From assembly GCF_013868155.1 (NCBI RefSeq), contig NZ_JACEOG010000001.1, forward strand, positions 2,432,193 through 2,496,192: a DNA stretch of 64,000 bases, written 5' to 3'. The DNA is from Aeromicrobium phoceense (lineage in GTDB: Bacteria > Actinomycetota > Actinomycetes > Propionibacteriales > Nocardioidaceae). The notes beneath the pieces are model-generated. The model was not told the origin of the DNA. It was given only the letters and a program-made list of their open reading frames with translations, and did not search any database. This document shows positions 8,624-18,795 of this stretch, piece by piece; the first letter of the stretch is position 1, and each line of letters starts with the position of its first letter. Made by a program: the position numbers and the translations under genes.

Positions 8624-9958
8624 TCAGACTACGAGACCGAGCAAGAGGACGACGATCAGTCCCGAGACGGACAGCACGGTCTCCATGATCGACCACGTCT
8701 TGATCGTCTGGCCGACCGTCATGCCGAAGTACTCCTTGACCAGCCAGAAGCCGGCGTCGTTGACGTGGCTGAAGAACAGCGAGCCGGCGCCGATCGCCAG
8801 CACGAGCAGCGAGACCTCGGGGCTGCTCAGGTCCCCTGCCAGCGGCGCCATGATGCCCGAGGCCGTCACCGTGGCCACCGTCGCCGAGCCCGTGGCGAGG
8901 CGGATCAGCACGGCCACGAGCCACGCCACGACGAAGACGGAGAAGTTTGATCCCTCCACCCACTCGGCCACGACGTCGGCGATCCCGGTGTCGACGAGCG
9001 TCTGCTTGAAGCCGCCACCGGCGCCGACGATGAACACGATGCCGGCGATGGGTCCCAGGGAGGCCCCGAGGGTGTCCATGATCCTGTCCCACTCCATCCC
9101 GCCGGCCCGGCCGAGGGTGAACATCGCGACCAGCACCGAGATGAGCAGGGCCACGAGCGGGGTGCCGACGAAGTCGAGCGTCGACCGCAGGACGCCCTCG
9201 GCCTCGACGATGTCGGCCACCGTCTTGGCCAGCATGAGCACGACGGGGAGCAGCACCGTGGCGAGGGTCAGCGCGAAGCTCGGCCGCTTGCCGGTGTGCA
9301 CCTGCTCGTCGGCGTCGAACAGGTGCGGCGTGGGCACGTCCACCCAGCGGGGGGCCACGCGCGCGAAGAGCGGCCCGGCGACGATGATCGTGGGGATCGC
9401 GACGAGGACGCCGAGGCCGAGCGTGAGGCCCAGGTCGGCACCGAGCGCGTCGACGGCGACGAGGGGTCCGGGGTGCGGCGGCACGAAGCCGTGCATCGCC
9501 GACAGGCCGGCGAGCGCAGGGATGCCGAGGCCGATCAGCGACTTCCCCGACCGGCGCGCCACCAGGAAGATCACCGGCATCAGCAGCACGAGGCCGATCT
9601 CGAAGAACATCGGCAGGCCGATCAGCGCGCCGATGCCGGCCATCGCCCAGGGCAGCATCCGGTCGGACGACTTTCCGATGATCGTGTCGACGATCTGGTC
9701 CGCTCCCCCGGAATCGGCCAGCAGCTTGCCGAACATCGCGCCGAGGGCGATCAGCATGCCGACACCGGCCACGGTCGTGCCCACGCCGGCGCTGAAGCTC
9801 TCGACCGTCCTGGACATCGACATACCGGCGGCCGCGCCGACGGTGAGCGAGCCGAGCGTGAGGCTGAGGAACGGGTGCAGCTTCGCCACGGTGATCAGGA
9901 CGACGATGACCGCGATGCCCAGGAGGGCGGCGAGGATCAGCTGGGTGGAATCGGACAT
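8624..9958 (-). CDS. gntP: Gluconate:H+ symporter, GntP family
   Basis: A 444-aa, very hydrophobic permease with about 12-14 membrane segments. It shows GntP/GntT-family features, including GLPMFFEIGLVLLMP near residue 115 and the loop HGFVPPHPGP. It imports D-gluconate, or a related sugar acid, with protons. The ATG shares its first base region with the gntK stop (1-nt overlap at 9958), so kinase and permease are translated together, which strongly supports gluconate as substrate. The two genes form a compact uptake-and-phosphorylation unit feeding the pentose phosphate or Entner-Doudoroff route. No dedicated regulator is adjacent. Confidence 0.93.
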   Translation of the reverse strand: MSDSTQLILAALLGIAVIVVLITVAKLHPFLSLTLGSLTVGAAAGMSMSRTVESFSAGVGTTVAGVGMLIALGAMFGKLLADSGGADQIVDTIIGKSSDRMLPWAMAGIGALIGLPMFFEIGLVLLMPVIFLVARRSGKSLIGLGIPALAGLSAMHGFVPPHPGPLVAVDALGADLGLTLGLGVLVAIPTIIVAGPLFARVAPRWVDVPTPHLFDADEQVHTGKRPSFALTLATVLLPVVLMLAKTVADIVEAEGVLRSTLDFVGTPLVALLISVLVAMFTLGRAGGMEWDRIMDTLGASLGPIAGIVFIVGAGGGFKQTLVDTGIADVVAEWVEGSNFSVFVVAWLVAVLIRLATGSATVATVTASGIMAPLAGDLSSPEVSLLVLAIGAGSLFFSHVNDAGFWLVKEYFGMTVGQTIKTWSIMETVLSVSGLIVVLLLGLVV

Positions 9959-10467
9959 CAGGCCTGTGCCTCCGTGGTGCGCAGCCAGAGCAGGAATGCC
10001 GCGGCGATCCTCTCCGGCGTCTCGGTGACGTCGAAGACGACGCCGTTCTCGTCGGCCTCGAGCGGCTCGAGGGTGGCCTCCTGCGACTCCAGCAGCGAGA
10101 CCGGCATGAAGTGGTCGCGACCCTCCATGCGGGACAGGATGAGCTCGTGGTCGCCCACCAGGTGCAGGAACACGGTGCGCGGCGCGTGCCGGGTCAGCAC
10201 GTCGCGGTACACCCGGCGAAGGGCGGAGCAGCTGATCACGCCGCCCTGCTCGTCGTGGTCGGCGAGCCAGCCGCCGATCAGGTCGAGCCAGGGCCAGCGG
10301 TCCTCGTCGGTCAGCGCCTGCCCGGCCGACATCTTCTCGATGTTGGCCTGCGGGTGGTAGTCGTCTCCGTCGGCGTACGGGACCCCTGAGTCGTCGGCCA
10401 CCGCGTGACCCACCGCGGACTTGCCGACCCCCGAGATCCCCATGACCACGACCAGCGGCGGACTCAT
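9958..10467 (-). CDS. gntK: Gluconokinase
   Basis: A 169-aa cytoplasmic kinase that phosphorylates D-gluconate to 6-phosphogluconate using ATP. The P-loop is GISGVGKS (about residues 10-17), followed by the family motif DGDDYHP and the segment CSALRRVYRD. The length is normal for the GntK/IdnK P-loop family (~165-180 aa). The ATG at 10467 follows a GAGG-like element and, slightly further up, TAGCGT, which could be a -10 hexamer; translation from a short or absent leader is possible. It overlaps gntP by 1 nt. It lies 37 nt downstream of ffh on the same strand, so read-through cannot be excluded. Confidence 0.93.
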   Translation of the reverse strand: MSPPLVVVMGISGVGKSAVGHAVADDSGVPYADGDDYHPQANIEKMSAGQALTDEDRWPWLDLIGGWLADHDEQGGVISCSALRRVYRDVLTRHAPRTVFLHLVGDHELILSRMEGRDHFMPVSLLESQEATLEPLEADENGVVFDVTETPERIAAAFLLWLRTTEAQA

Positions 10468-10504
10468 GGCCCTCACGCTACGCCCGGGAGCGGACCAAGT
10501 CGCG

Positions 10505-12085
10505 TCAGAGCAGGTCGCGCAGCTCCTTCGGGAGCTCGAAGTCGTCGGCCGCGGCGTTCTGGTCGAAGCCGAAGGCACCGGCCCCGGCGGGCTTCGCCGG
10601 CTCGGCCTGCGCGGCAGCGGCGCGCTTGGCCGGGTTGCCCGAGACGCGCTTGCCCTTCTTCTTGTTGTTCTGCTTCGGCTGCTTGGCCCCGGCGCGCTTG
10701 CCCGCGCCCATGCCGGGCATGCCGGGCATCGCGCCCATGCCGGGCACCCCGCCGCCCTTGGCCATGCGCTGCATCATCTTGGCGGCCTCGAAGAACCGGG
10801 TGACGAGCTGGTTGACGTCGCTGACCTGCGTGCCCGAGCCGCGGGCGATGCGGGCGCGGCGCGAGCCGTCGATGATCTTGGGGTTGTCACGCTCGGACGG
10901 CGTCATCGACCGGATGATCGCCTTGATCTTGTCGATGTCCTTCTCGTCGAAGTTCGCGAGCTGGTCCTTGAACTGGCCCATGCCCGGCAGCATCCCGAGC
11001 ATCTTGGACATCGACCCCATCTTCGACAGGGCCTCCATCTGCTGGAGGAAGTCGGCCAGCGTGAAGGAGCCGCCGGCGACCTTCTCGGCGGCCTGCGCGG
11101 CCTGGTCGGCGTCGAAGACCTTCTCGGCCTGCTCGATGAGCGTCATGACGTCGCCCATGTCGAGGATGCGCGAGGCCATGCGGTCGGGGTGGAAGACGTC
11201 GAACTCGTCGAGCTTCTCGCCCGTGGAGGCGAACATGATCGGGCGGCCCGTGACCGAGCGCACCGACAGGGCGGCACCACCGCGGGCGTCGCCGTCGAGC
11301 TTCGACAGGACGACGCCGGTGAAGTCGACGCCCTCGAGGAACGCCTCGGCGGTGCCGACGGCGTCCTGACCGATCATCGCGTCGATGACGAACAGCACCT
11401 CGTCGGGCTGCGTGGCTTCGCGGATGTCGGCGGCCTGCTTCATCAGCTCGGCGTCGATCGCGAGGCGGCCGGCGGTGTCGATGACGACGACGTCGTGCAA
11501 CGAGCGCTTCGCCTCGGCGACGGCGTCGCGCGCGACCCGCACCGGGTCGCCGATGCTCTGGGTGCCCGAGCCGGTCTGGGCTCCCCCGACGTTGCCGGCC
11601 TCGGGGGCGAAGACGGTGACGCCCGCCTGCTCGCCGACGACCTTCAGCTGCGTGACGGCGTTGGGACGCTGGAGGTCGGCCGCGACGAGCATGGGCGAGT
11701 GGCCCTGCGCCTTGAGCCAGCGACCGAGCTTGCCGGCCAGCGTGGTCTTGCCGGCGCCCTGGAGGCCGGCGAGCATGATCACGGTCGGCGGGTTCTTGGC
11801 GAAGCGGATCCGGCGCGTCTCGCCGCCGAGGATGCGCACGAGCTCGTCGTTGACGATCTTGATGACCTGCTGCGCCGGGTTGAGCGCCTGGCTCACCTCG
11901 GCGCCGCGGGCGCGCTCCTTGACGTTCGCGATGAACTCGCGCACGACGGGCACCGCGACGTCGGCGTCGAGCAGCGCGACGCGGATCTCGCGGGCGACAG
12001 CGTCGATGTCGGCATCGGACAGCTTGCCCTTGCCGCGGAGTCCCTTGAATGCCGACTGGAGCCGGTCCTGCAGCGAATCGAACAT
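10505..12085 (-). CDS. ffh: Signal recognition particle protein Ffh (SRP54)
   Basis: This 526-aa GTPase binds signal peptides and 4.5S/SRP RNA and delivers ribosomes to FtsY at the membrane. Domains in order: N domain (1-~90), G domain with GLQGAGKTT, DTAGR and TKLDGDARGG, then the M domain with methionine-rich stretches and a low-complexity Met/Gly/Pro plus Lys-rich tail (about 450-510). The tail is longer than in E. coli, as is common in actinobacteria. It starts with ATG at 12085, 26 nt after glnD. Position at the end of the amtB-glnB-glnD block is conserved in actinobacteria such as Mycobacterium. Confidence 0.96.
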   Translation of the reverse strand: MFDSLQDRLQSAFKGLRGKGKLSDADIDAVAREIRVALLDADVAVPVVREFIANVKERARGAEVSQALNPAQQVIKIVNDELVRILGGETRRIRFAKNPPTVIMLAGLQGAGKTTLAGKLGRWLKAQGHSPMLVAADLQRPNAVTQLKVVGEQAGVTVFAPEAGNVGGAQTGSGTQSIGDPVRVARDAVAEAKRSLHDVVVIDTAGRLAIDAELMKQAADIREATQPDEVLFVIDAMIGQDAVGTAEAFLEGVDFTGVVLSKLDGDARGGAALSVRSVTGRPIMFASTGEKLDEFDVFHPDRMASRILDMGDVMTLIEQAEKVFDADQAAQAAEKVAGGSFTLADFLQQMEALSKMGSMSKMLGMLPGMGQFKDQLANFDEKDIDKIKAIIRSMTPSERDNPKIIDGSRRARIARGSGTQVSDVNQLVTRFFEAAKMMQRMAKGGGVPGMGAMPGMPGMGAGKRAGAKQPKQNNKKKGKRVSGNPAKRAAAAQAEPAKPAGAGAFGFDQNAAADDFELPKELRDLL

Positions 12086-12111
12086 AGGTCCCCAGAGTAG
12101 CCGAGCGCCCG

Positions 12112-14313
12112 TCAGGCGAGGGCGTCACTCACCGCCTGGCGCAACGCGCGGGCCGCGTCGTCGCCCAGGGCGGCGTTGTCGTCGTCGGTCACGTAGAACA
12201 CGTCGCGAGCCTCGTCGCCGTACGTCGACAGGTGCACCGAGCGGATGTGGAGCCCCAGCGTCGCGATCGTGTGGCACACCGTCCACATCAGCCCGCGGCG
12301 GTCGAGGGTGCGGACCTGGAGCAGCGTCGCCGTCTGCTCGAGCGCGTCGAGGACGTTCACGCGCGGCTCGTACTCGTCCCGCTCGAGCCGGTAGGCCAGG
12401 CGCTGGGCGAGGTCGACGCGGCCCTCGAGCACCGGACGGATACGCTCGGCCAGGGTCGTGGCGTCGACCGTGGACCTCGTGACCTCCCACAGGGTGGCCG
12501 CCACGTGGTCCACCGTGACCGAGCGGCACGACCGGATGTTCAGGCCCGCCACCGTGAGCGCTCCGGCGAGGTCGGCCAGCATGCCCCGGCGGTCGGGAAC
12601 GGCGATCGTGAGCAGCGAGCCGTCGTGGTGGGGCTGCACGGCGAGGATGAACTCCCCCACCACCTCGCGGTCGAGGTCGGGCATCGGCACGTGGGCGGGC
12701 CAGCCGGCGTAGTCGGATGCCGGCACCGCGGTGCCGCGGAGGTGGTCGCGGACCTTGCGGACCAAGCCCTCGACGAGGCTGCGCCGCCAGTCGCTCCAGG
12801 CCGCCGCGCTGGTGGCGCGCGCGTCGCACGCGGTGAGGGCGGACAGCAGGTCGAGCGCCGCCTCGTCGGGGATGAACTCCGCGACGTTCGAGGCGGTGAG
12901 GGGATCCTCGATGTCGCGCCGGGTGGCGATGGTGGGCAGCAGCAGGGGGCGCCGCACGAGCCAGCCGATCGTCACCGCATCGGTCTCGTCGAATCCCCAG
13001 CGGCGCGCGATCGCGACGGCCATCGGCTCGCCCACCTCGCTGTGGGCGCCCCGCGCGCCCTTGCCGATGTCGTGCAGGAGGCCCGCCACCGCCAGCAGGT
13101 CGGGGCGGTCCACCTCGCGGTTGAGCTCGTCCGCGTTCACGGCGGCCTCGAGGCTGTGCCGGTCGACGGTGAACCGGTGGATCGGCGAGGACGAGCCTCG
13201 CAGGCGGATGCCGGCCCACTCGGGGAGGAACGGGTCGATCAGGCCCGCGAAGTCCAGCTGCAGCCACACCGGGACGAGGCGGCGTCCCGACGAGACGAGG
13301 TCGACCAGCCAGCGGTGCGTGGACGCGGGCATCGGCTCGTCGGGCCATCGGATCTCGCGCGCCATCCGGTCGAGCGACGCTTGGTTGATCGGGAGGTTCC
13401 GACGCGCCGCCACGGCGGCGGCCCGGAACAGCAGCTCGGGGTCCGACGCGGGGGCGGCGTCGGCCGTGAGCACGACCTCGGTGTCGAGGACGCCGACGCC
13501 CGGGACGACCTTCTCGATGATCGGGCCGCGGCTGCCGACCGACCGGTGCGGGCTGCGCGCGATGTCGTCGAGACGTCGCCAGGCGCGGGCCGTGAGGTGG
13601 TCGAGCCGGCGGCCCACGTCGCGCGCGTGCACGTCGAGATCGGCCGGGGTCAGCCCCAGCCGCGCGGCGATGTCGGGCACCAGCTCGGGCACCAGCTTGT
13701 CGGTGCGCCGGCCGCCCACCTCGTGGAGCAGGTCGCGCACGTCGAGCAGCTCGGCGGTCAGCTGGGCCACCTCGCGCGCGGGCACGTCGACCAGCCACGT
13801 GGCCGCGATCGCCCGCAGCAGCACGGCGTCGCGGAGCCCTCCCCCGGAGTTCTTGAGGTCGGGGACCGCCTCGTAGGCCAGCTGGCCCGAGCGCTCGAGC
13901 CGCGCGTCCCGGTCCTGGCGCACGGTCTGGAGACGCGAGCGGGCCTCCCGGCGCCACCCGGCCATCACGGTGGAGCGCATGCCCACGACGGCGCCCGCGT
14001 CGCCGGCCACGTAGCGTGCGTCGACGACGCCGATCGCGACGCGGTGGTCCGTCGCGGCCAACTCCTCCATCTCGGTCAGCGACCGGACGGAGTGGTCGAG
14101 CGGCACCTTCGCCTCCCACAGCCGGCTCCACAGCGCCGCCGCCCGCGCGTCGACCTCGGCGGGATCGAGGTGGTCGGCGTGGACCAGGACCACGTCGACG
14201 TCGCTGTGCGGGGAGAGTTGCGCCCTCCCGTAGCCGCCGATGGCCGCCAGGGCCAGGCCGGTCTCGATGTCCCCGGCCACCGCTGCGAAGGCCTCGCGCA
14301 GCACCCGGTCCAT
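12112..14313 (-). CDS. glnD: PII uridylyl/adenylyltransferase GlnD
   Basis: A 733-aa bifunctional sensor that modifies and de-modifies PII protein according to glutamine level; in actinobacteria the modification is adenylylation. The nucleotidyltransferase domain has GGYGRAQLSPHSDVD near the N-terminus. The HD hydrolase domain contains LLHDIGKG, and two ACT domains that sense glutamine fill the last ~180 residues. The listed ATG leaves few residues before the catalytic motif. Homologues usually extend further, and the frame stays open to a CTG at 14358 that would overlap the glnB stop as CTGA, so the true start may lie upstream. It lies directly after glnB and before ffh on the same strand. 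Confidence 0.9.
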   Translation of the reverse strand: MDRVLREAFAAVAGDIETGLALAAIGGYGRAQLSPHSDVDVVLVHADHLDPAEVDARAAALWSRLWEAKVPLDHSVRSLTEMEELAATDHRVAIGVVDARYVAGDAGAVVGMRSTVMAGWRREARSRLQTVRQDRDARLERSGQLAYEAVPDLKNSGGGLRDAVLLRAIAATWLVDVPAREVAQLTAELLDVRDLLHEVGGRRTDKLVPELVPDIAARLGLTPADLDVHARDVGRRLDHLTARAWRRLDDIARSPHRSVGSRGPIIEKVVPGVGVLDTEVVLTADAAPASDPELLFRAAAVAARRNLPINQASLDRMAREIRWPDEPMPASTHRWLVDLVSSGRRLVPVWLQLDFAGLIDPFLPEWAGIRLRGSSSPIHRFTVDRHSLEAAVNADELNREVDRPDLLAVAGLLHDIGKGARGAHSEVGEPMAVAIARRWGFDETDAVTIGWLVRRPLLLPTIATRRDIEDPLTASNVAEFIPDEAALDLLSALTACDARATSAAAWSDWRRSLVEGLVRKVRDHLRGTAVPASDYAGWPAHVPMPDLDREVVGEFILAVQPHHDGSLLTIAVPDRRGMLADLAGALTVAGLNIRSCRSVTVDHVAATLWEVTRSTVDATTLAERIRPVLEGRVDLAQRLAYRLERDEYEPRVNVLDALEQTATLLQVRTLDRRGLMWTVCHTIATLGLHIRSVHLSTYGDEARDVFYVTDDDNAALGDDAARALRQAVSDALA

Positions 14314-14354
14314 CGCGTCGGCCCGGCCCCGGCGGGCCTGGTCGAGCGCCTCGT

Positions 14355-15970
<1,616 letters not shown>

Positions 15971-16015
15971 GCCCGTCACTGTGGCCGGTCCCGATTTCGC
16001 GTCGGAACGCTCCGT

Positions 16016-16031
16016 GTTACGTCTGTGTTAC
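16016..16031 (-). promoter_or_regulatory. GlnR-like operator upstream of amtB
   Basis: Read on the minus strand, two GTAAC half-sites are separated by exactly six bases (16031-16027 and 16020-16016). This matches the spacing of actinobacterial GlnR boxes (gTnAC-n6-GaAAC); the second half-site differs from consensus at one base. It overlaps the ftsY stop codon and lies about 46-61 bp upstream of the proposed amtB start. No GlnR gene is in the window. Confidence 0.55.
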
Positions 16032-17197
16032 GCCTCCAGGAGGGCGTCCACGAAGTCGGCGGGGTCGAACGGCGCGAGGTCGTCGGGGCCCTCGCCGAGG
16101 CCGACGTACTTCACCGGAACGCCGAGCTCGCGCTGCACGGCGATGACGATGCCGCCCTTGGCGGTGCCGTCGAGCTTCGTCAGCACGATGCCCGTGACGT
16201 CGACGACCTCGCCGAACACGCGCGCCTGCGTGAGGCCGTTCTGACCGGTCGTCGCGTCGATCACCAGCAGGACCTCGGTGACCGGAGCCTGCTTCTCGAT
16301 GACGCGCTTGACCTTGCCGAGCTCGTCCATCAGGCCCGACTTGGTGTGCAGGCGTCCGGCGGTGTCGACCAGGACGACGTCGACGCCGTCGGCGATGCCC
16401 TGCTTCACGGTCTCGAAGCCCACGCTGGCCGGGTCGGCGCCCTCGTGGCTGCGCACCGTGGGCACGCCCACGCGGGCGCCCCACGTCTCCAGCTGGTCGG
16501 CCGCGGCGGCGCGGAACGTGTCGGCGGCGCCGAGCAGGACCGAGCGGTCCTCCGCGACGAGCACGCGGGCGAGGCGGCCGACGGTGGTGGTCTTGCCGGT
16601 GCCGTTGACACCGACGACGAGCACGACGCCGGGAAGGTTGTCGTCACCGGTGGTGTGCATCGTGCGATCGAGCGAGGGGCCCACGAGGCCCAGCAGCTCG
16701 TCGCGCAGCACGGCCTTGGCGCGCTCGGGATCCTTGACGCCCTCGGCGGCGAGCCGGGCGCGCAGGTTCGTGACCAGCTCGGTGGTGGGACCGACGCCCA
16801 CGTCGGCCGCGAGCAGGGTGTCCTCGATCTCCTCCCACTGGTCCTCGGTGAGGTCGCCGCCGCCGAGCAGCGAGAGCAGGCCGCGGCCCAGGCTCGTCTG
16901 CGAGCGCGAGAGGCGCGAGCGCAGGCGCGCGAGGCGGCCCTGCGGGGTCTCGGGGCGCTCCAGCGTGGGGGCAGCCGGGGCGGCCGGCTCCTCCTCCAGG
17001 ACCCCGGCCTCGAGCTCCTCGACCTCGTCGAGGTCGACCTCGCGCAGCTCGGGATGCTCGATCTCACGCTCGGTGAGCTCGTCCATCACGTCGGGCGGCG
17101 GCAGCTCGCGGCGCGGCTTGGCGATGAGGTACGCGAGGCCGCCACCGAGGATGACGACGGCGACGGCGATCAGGACGACGAGGGTCTCGGTGGTCAC
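16028..17197 (-). CDS. ftsY: Signal recognition particle receptor FtsY
   Basis: A 389-aa SRP receptor GTPase that docks Ffh-bound ribosomes at the translocon. The N-terminus carries a hydrophobic segment (about residues 5-27), so this version is membrane-anchored, followed by an acidic linker rich in Glu and then the NG domain with GVNGTGKTT, DTAGR and TKLDGTAKGG. Most homologues read GVNGVGKTT; the Thr is a mild variation. The GTG start overlaps the cydC stop by 4 nt (GTGA), so translation is probably coupled to the cyd operon. The downstream end contains the GlnR-like box of amtB. Confidence 0.95.
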   Translation of the reverse strand: MTTETLVVLIAVAVVILGGGLAYLIAKPRRELPPPDVMDELTEREIEHPELREVDLDEVEELEAGVLEEEPAAPAAPTLERPETPQGRLARLRSRLSRSQTSLGRGLLSLLGGGDLTEDQWEEIEDTLLAADVGVGPTTELVTNLRARLAAEGVKDPERAKAVLRDELLGLVGPSLDRTMHTTGDDNLPGVVLVVGVNGTGKTTTVGRLARVLVAEDRSVLLGAADTFRAAAADQLETWGARVGVPTVRSHEGADPASVGFETVKQGIADGVDVVLVDTAGRLHTKSGLMDELGKVKRVIEKQAPVTEVLLVIDATTGQNGLTQARVFGEVVDVTGIVLTKLDGTAKGGIVIAVQRELGVPVKYVGLGEGPDDLAPFDPADFVDALLEA

Positions 17198-18795
17198 GGG
17201 TCCACCCTAGACAAGCGGACGACGTCGTCGAACCGGGCCAGCACGGCCGGGCTGTGCGAGATGACGACGAGGCTGCGCCCTCCGGGACCCGCCAGGGCGA
17301 GGACGTCGTCCATCAGTGCCGCTGCCGTCGGCGCGTCGAGGTGCTCGGTCGGCTCGTCCAGCACCAGCACGCGGTGGTCGGCGAGCAGCAGCCGCGCCAG
17401 GCACAGTCGCTGGCGCTCGCCGCCGGAGAGCCGGCCGCCGTGCTCGCCGACCGGGGTGTCGAGGCCCTGCGGCATGGCGTCGACCGACACGAGCAGCCCG
17501 GCGGACGCGAGCGCGGCGCGCAGTCGCTCGTCGTCGGCCTCCGGATCGGCGATCCGCAGGTTCTCGCGGATCGAGGTGTCGAACACGGCGTCGTCCTGGC
17601 CGAGGTAGCCGATGCGGCGACGGACCTCGGCGGCGGACAGCTCGGTCGTGGGCACTCCACCGAGCGAGACGGTGCCGTGCCACGTCGGCAGCAGCCGCAG
17701 CAGCGCGTAGCCGAGCGTGGACTTGCCGACACCGCTGGGACCGGTGACCGCCATCGCGGCACCCTCGGGCACCTTGAACGAGATCGGTGTCGTCACGGGG
17801 GTGTCCCAGCCGACGCGGACGTCCTCGACCACGAGGTCGTTGCCGTCCGGCAGCGGGCGCGGATCGGCGGGGTCCTCGACCGGCGCGCCCAGATCCGCCA
17901 GGGCAGCGAGTCGCGCCGCCGCGGCCGTGACCTCGGGCCGCAGTCGCTCGGCCTCCGACCAGCCGTCCCACGGCTCGACCAGGGCGATCGGCGCCAGCAG
18001 GACCACGCCGACGAGGACCGGGTCGAGGCCGCCGGACAGGGCGGCCAGGACGGCGACCGTGAGCCCGGCGACGGCCAGGACGACGGCCGACCCGATGCCG
18101 GCGACGCTCGCGCCGCCGGACTGGGCCGACTCGGCGTCGCCGGTGGCGGTCGAGGCGGTCGCCCGGGCCTCGTCGGCGGCACCGAAGGCGACGAGCTCGC
18201 GCGCGGCGACGGCCGCGGCGGCGACCTCGGCCGACAGACGTCCCTGTGCTTCGGCCCGGCCGCTGCGCCGACTGCCGGCGCGTGCGACGAGCCACCGCAG
18301 CGACAGCGCCGCCACCGCCACGCCGGCGGTGATGACCAGGCCTGACGGCGCGTCGATCAGCGCGACGACCACCACGACGACGGCCGTGGCCGCCAGCCCG
18401 ATCCACCACGGGATGCGCAGCCGCAGCAGCCGGTCCTGCATCCGGGCGACGTCGGCGACGACCCGGCTGACGAGGTCGCCGCGGCGCAGATCGCCCAGTC
18501 CGGCGGGCGCCGCGCGGTCGAGGTCGGTGTAGGTGGCGACGCGTTGCTCCACCGCGTCGGCGAGGGCGACGTCGTGCGTCAGCAGCCGCTCCACGTAGCG
18601 CAGCACCGACCGGGAGATCCCGAAGAAGCGCACCGAGACGATCGCGACCATGAGGTAGAGCACGGGCGGCTGCTCGGCGGCCCGGACGATGAGCCACGCG
18701 GAGGCCAGCAGCAGGCCGACCGCGGCCAGCTGGGCGGCGACGCCCATGGCCAGTCCCGTGCCCAGGCGCGCGCGGCGCGAGTAGGTGCGGCTCAT
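17194..18795 (-). CDS. cydC: ABC exporter CydC (cytochrome bd assembly)
   Basis: A 533-aa half-ABC transporter that, with CydD, is required to assemble cytochrome bd, in E. coli by exporting glutathione/cysteine or handling heme. The membrane domain spans about residues 10-290 and contains the CydC-like LYLMVAIVSVRFFGISRSVLRYVERL segment. The nucleotide-binding domain has Walker A GPSGVGKST, signature LSGGERQR and Walker B VLVLDEPTEHLD. The ATG overlaps the cydD stop (ATGA) and the stop overlaps the ftsY GTG. The order cydA-cydB-cydD-cydC on one strand leaves little doubt about function. Confidence 0.92.
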   Translation of the reverse strand: MSRTYSRRARLGTGLAMGVAAQLAAVGLLLASAWLIVRAAEQPPVLYLMVAIVSVRFFGISRSVLRYVERLLTHDVALADAVEQRVATYTDLDRAAPAGLGDLRRGDLVSRVVADVARMQDRLLRLRIPWWIGLAATAVVVVVVALIDAPSGLVITAGVAVAALSLRWLVARAGSRRSGRAEAQGRLSAEVAAAAVAARELVAFGAADEARATASTATGDAESAQSGGASVAGIGSAVVLAVAGLTVAVLAALSGGLDPVLVGVVLLAPIALVEPWDGWSEAERLRPEVTAAAARLAALADLGAPVEDPADPRPLPDGNDLVVEDVRVGWDTPVTTPISFKVPEGAAMAVTGPSGVGKSTLGYALLRLLPTWHGTVSLGGVPTTELSAAEVRRRIGYLGQDDAVFDTSIRENLRIADPEADDERLRAALASAGLLVSVDAMPQGLDTPVGEHGGRLSGGERQRLCLARLLLADHRVLVLDEPTEHLDAPTAAALMDDVLALAGPGGRSLVVISHSPAVLARFDDVVRLSRVDP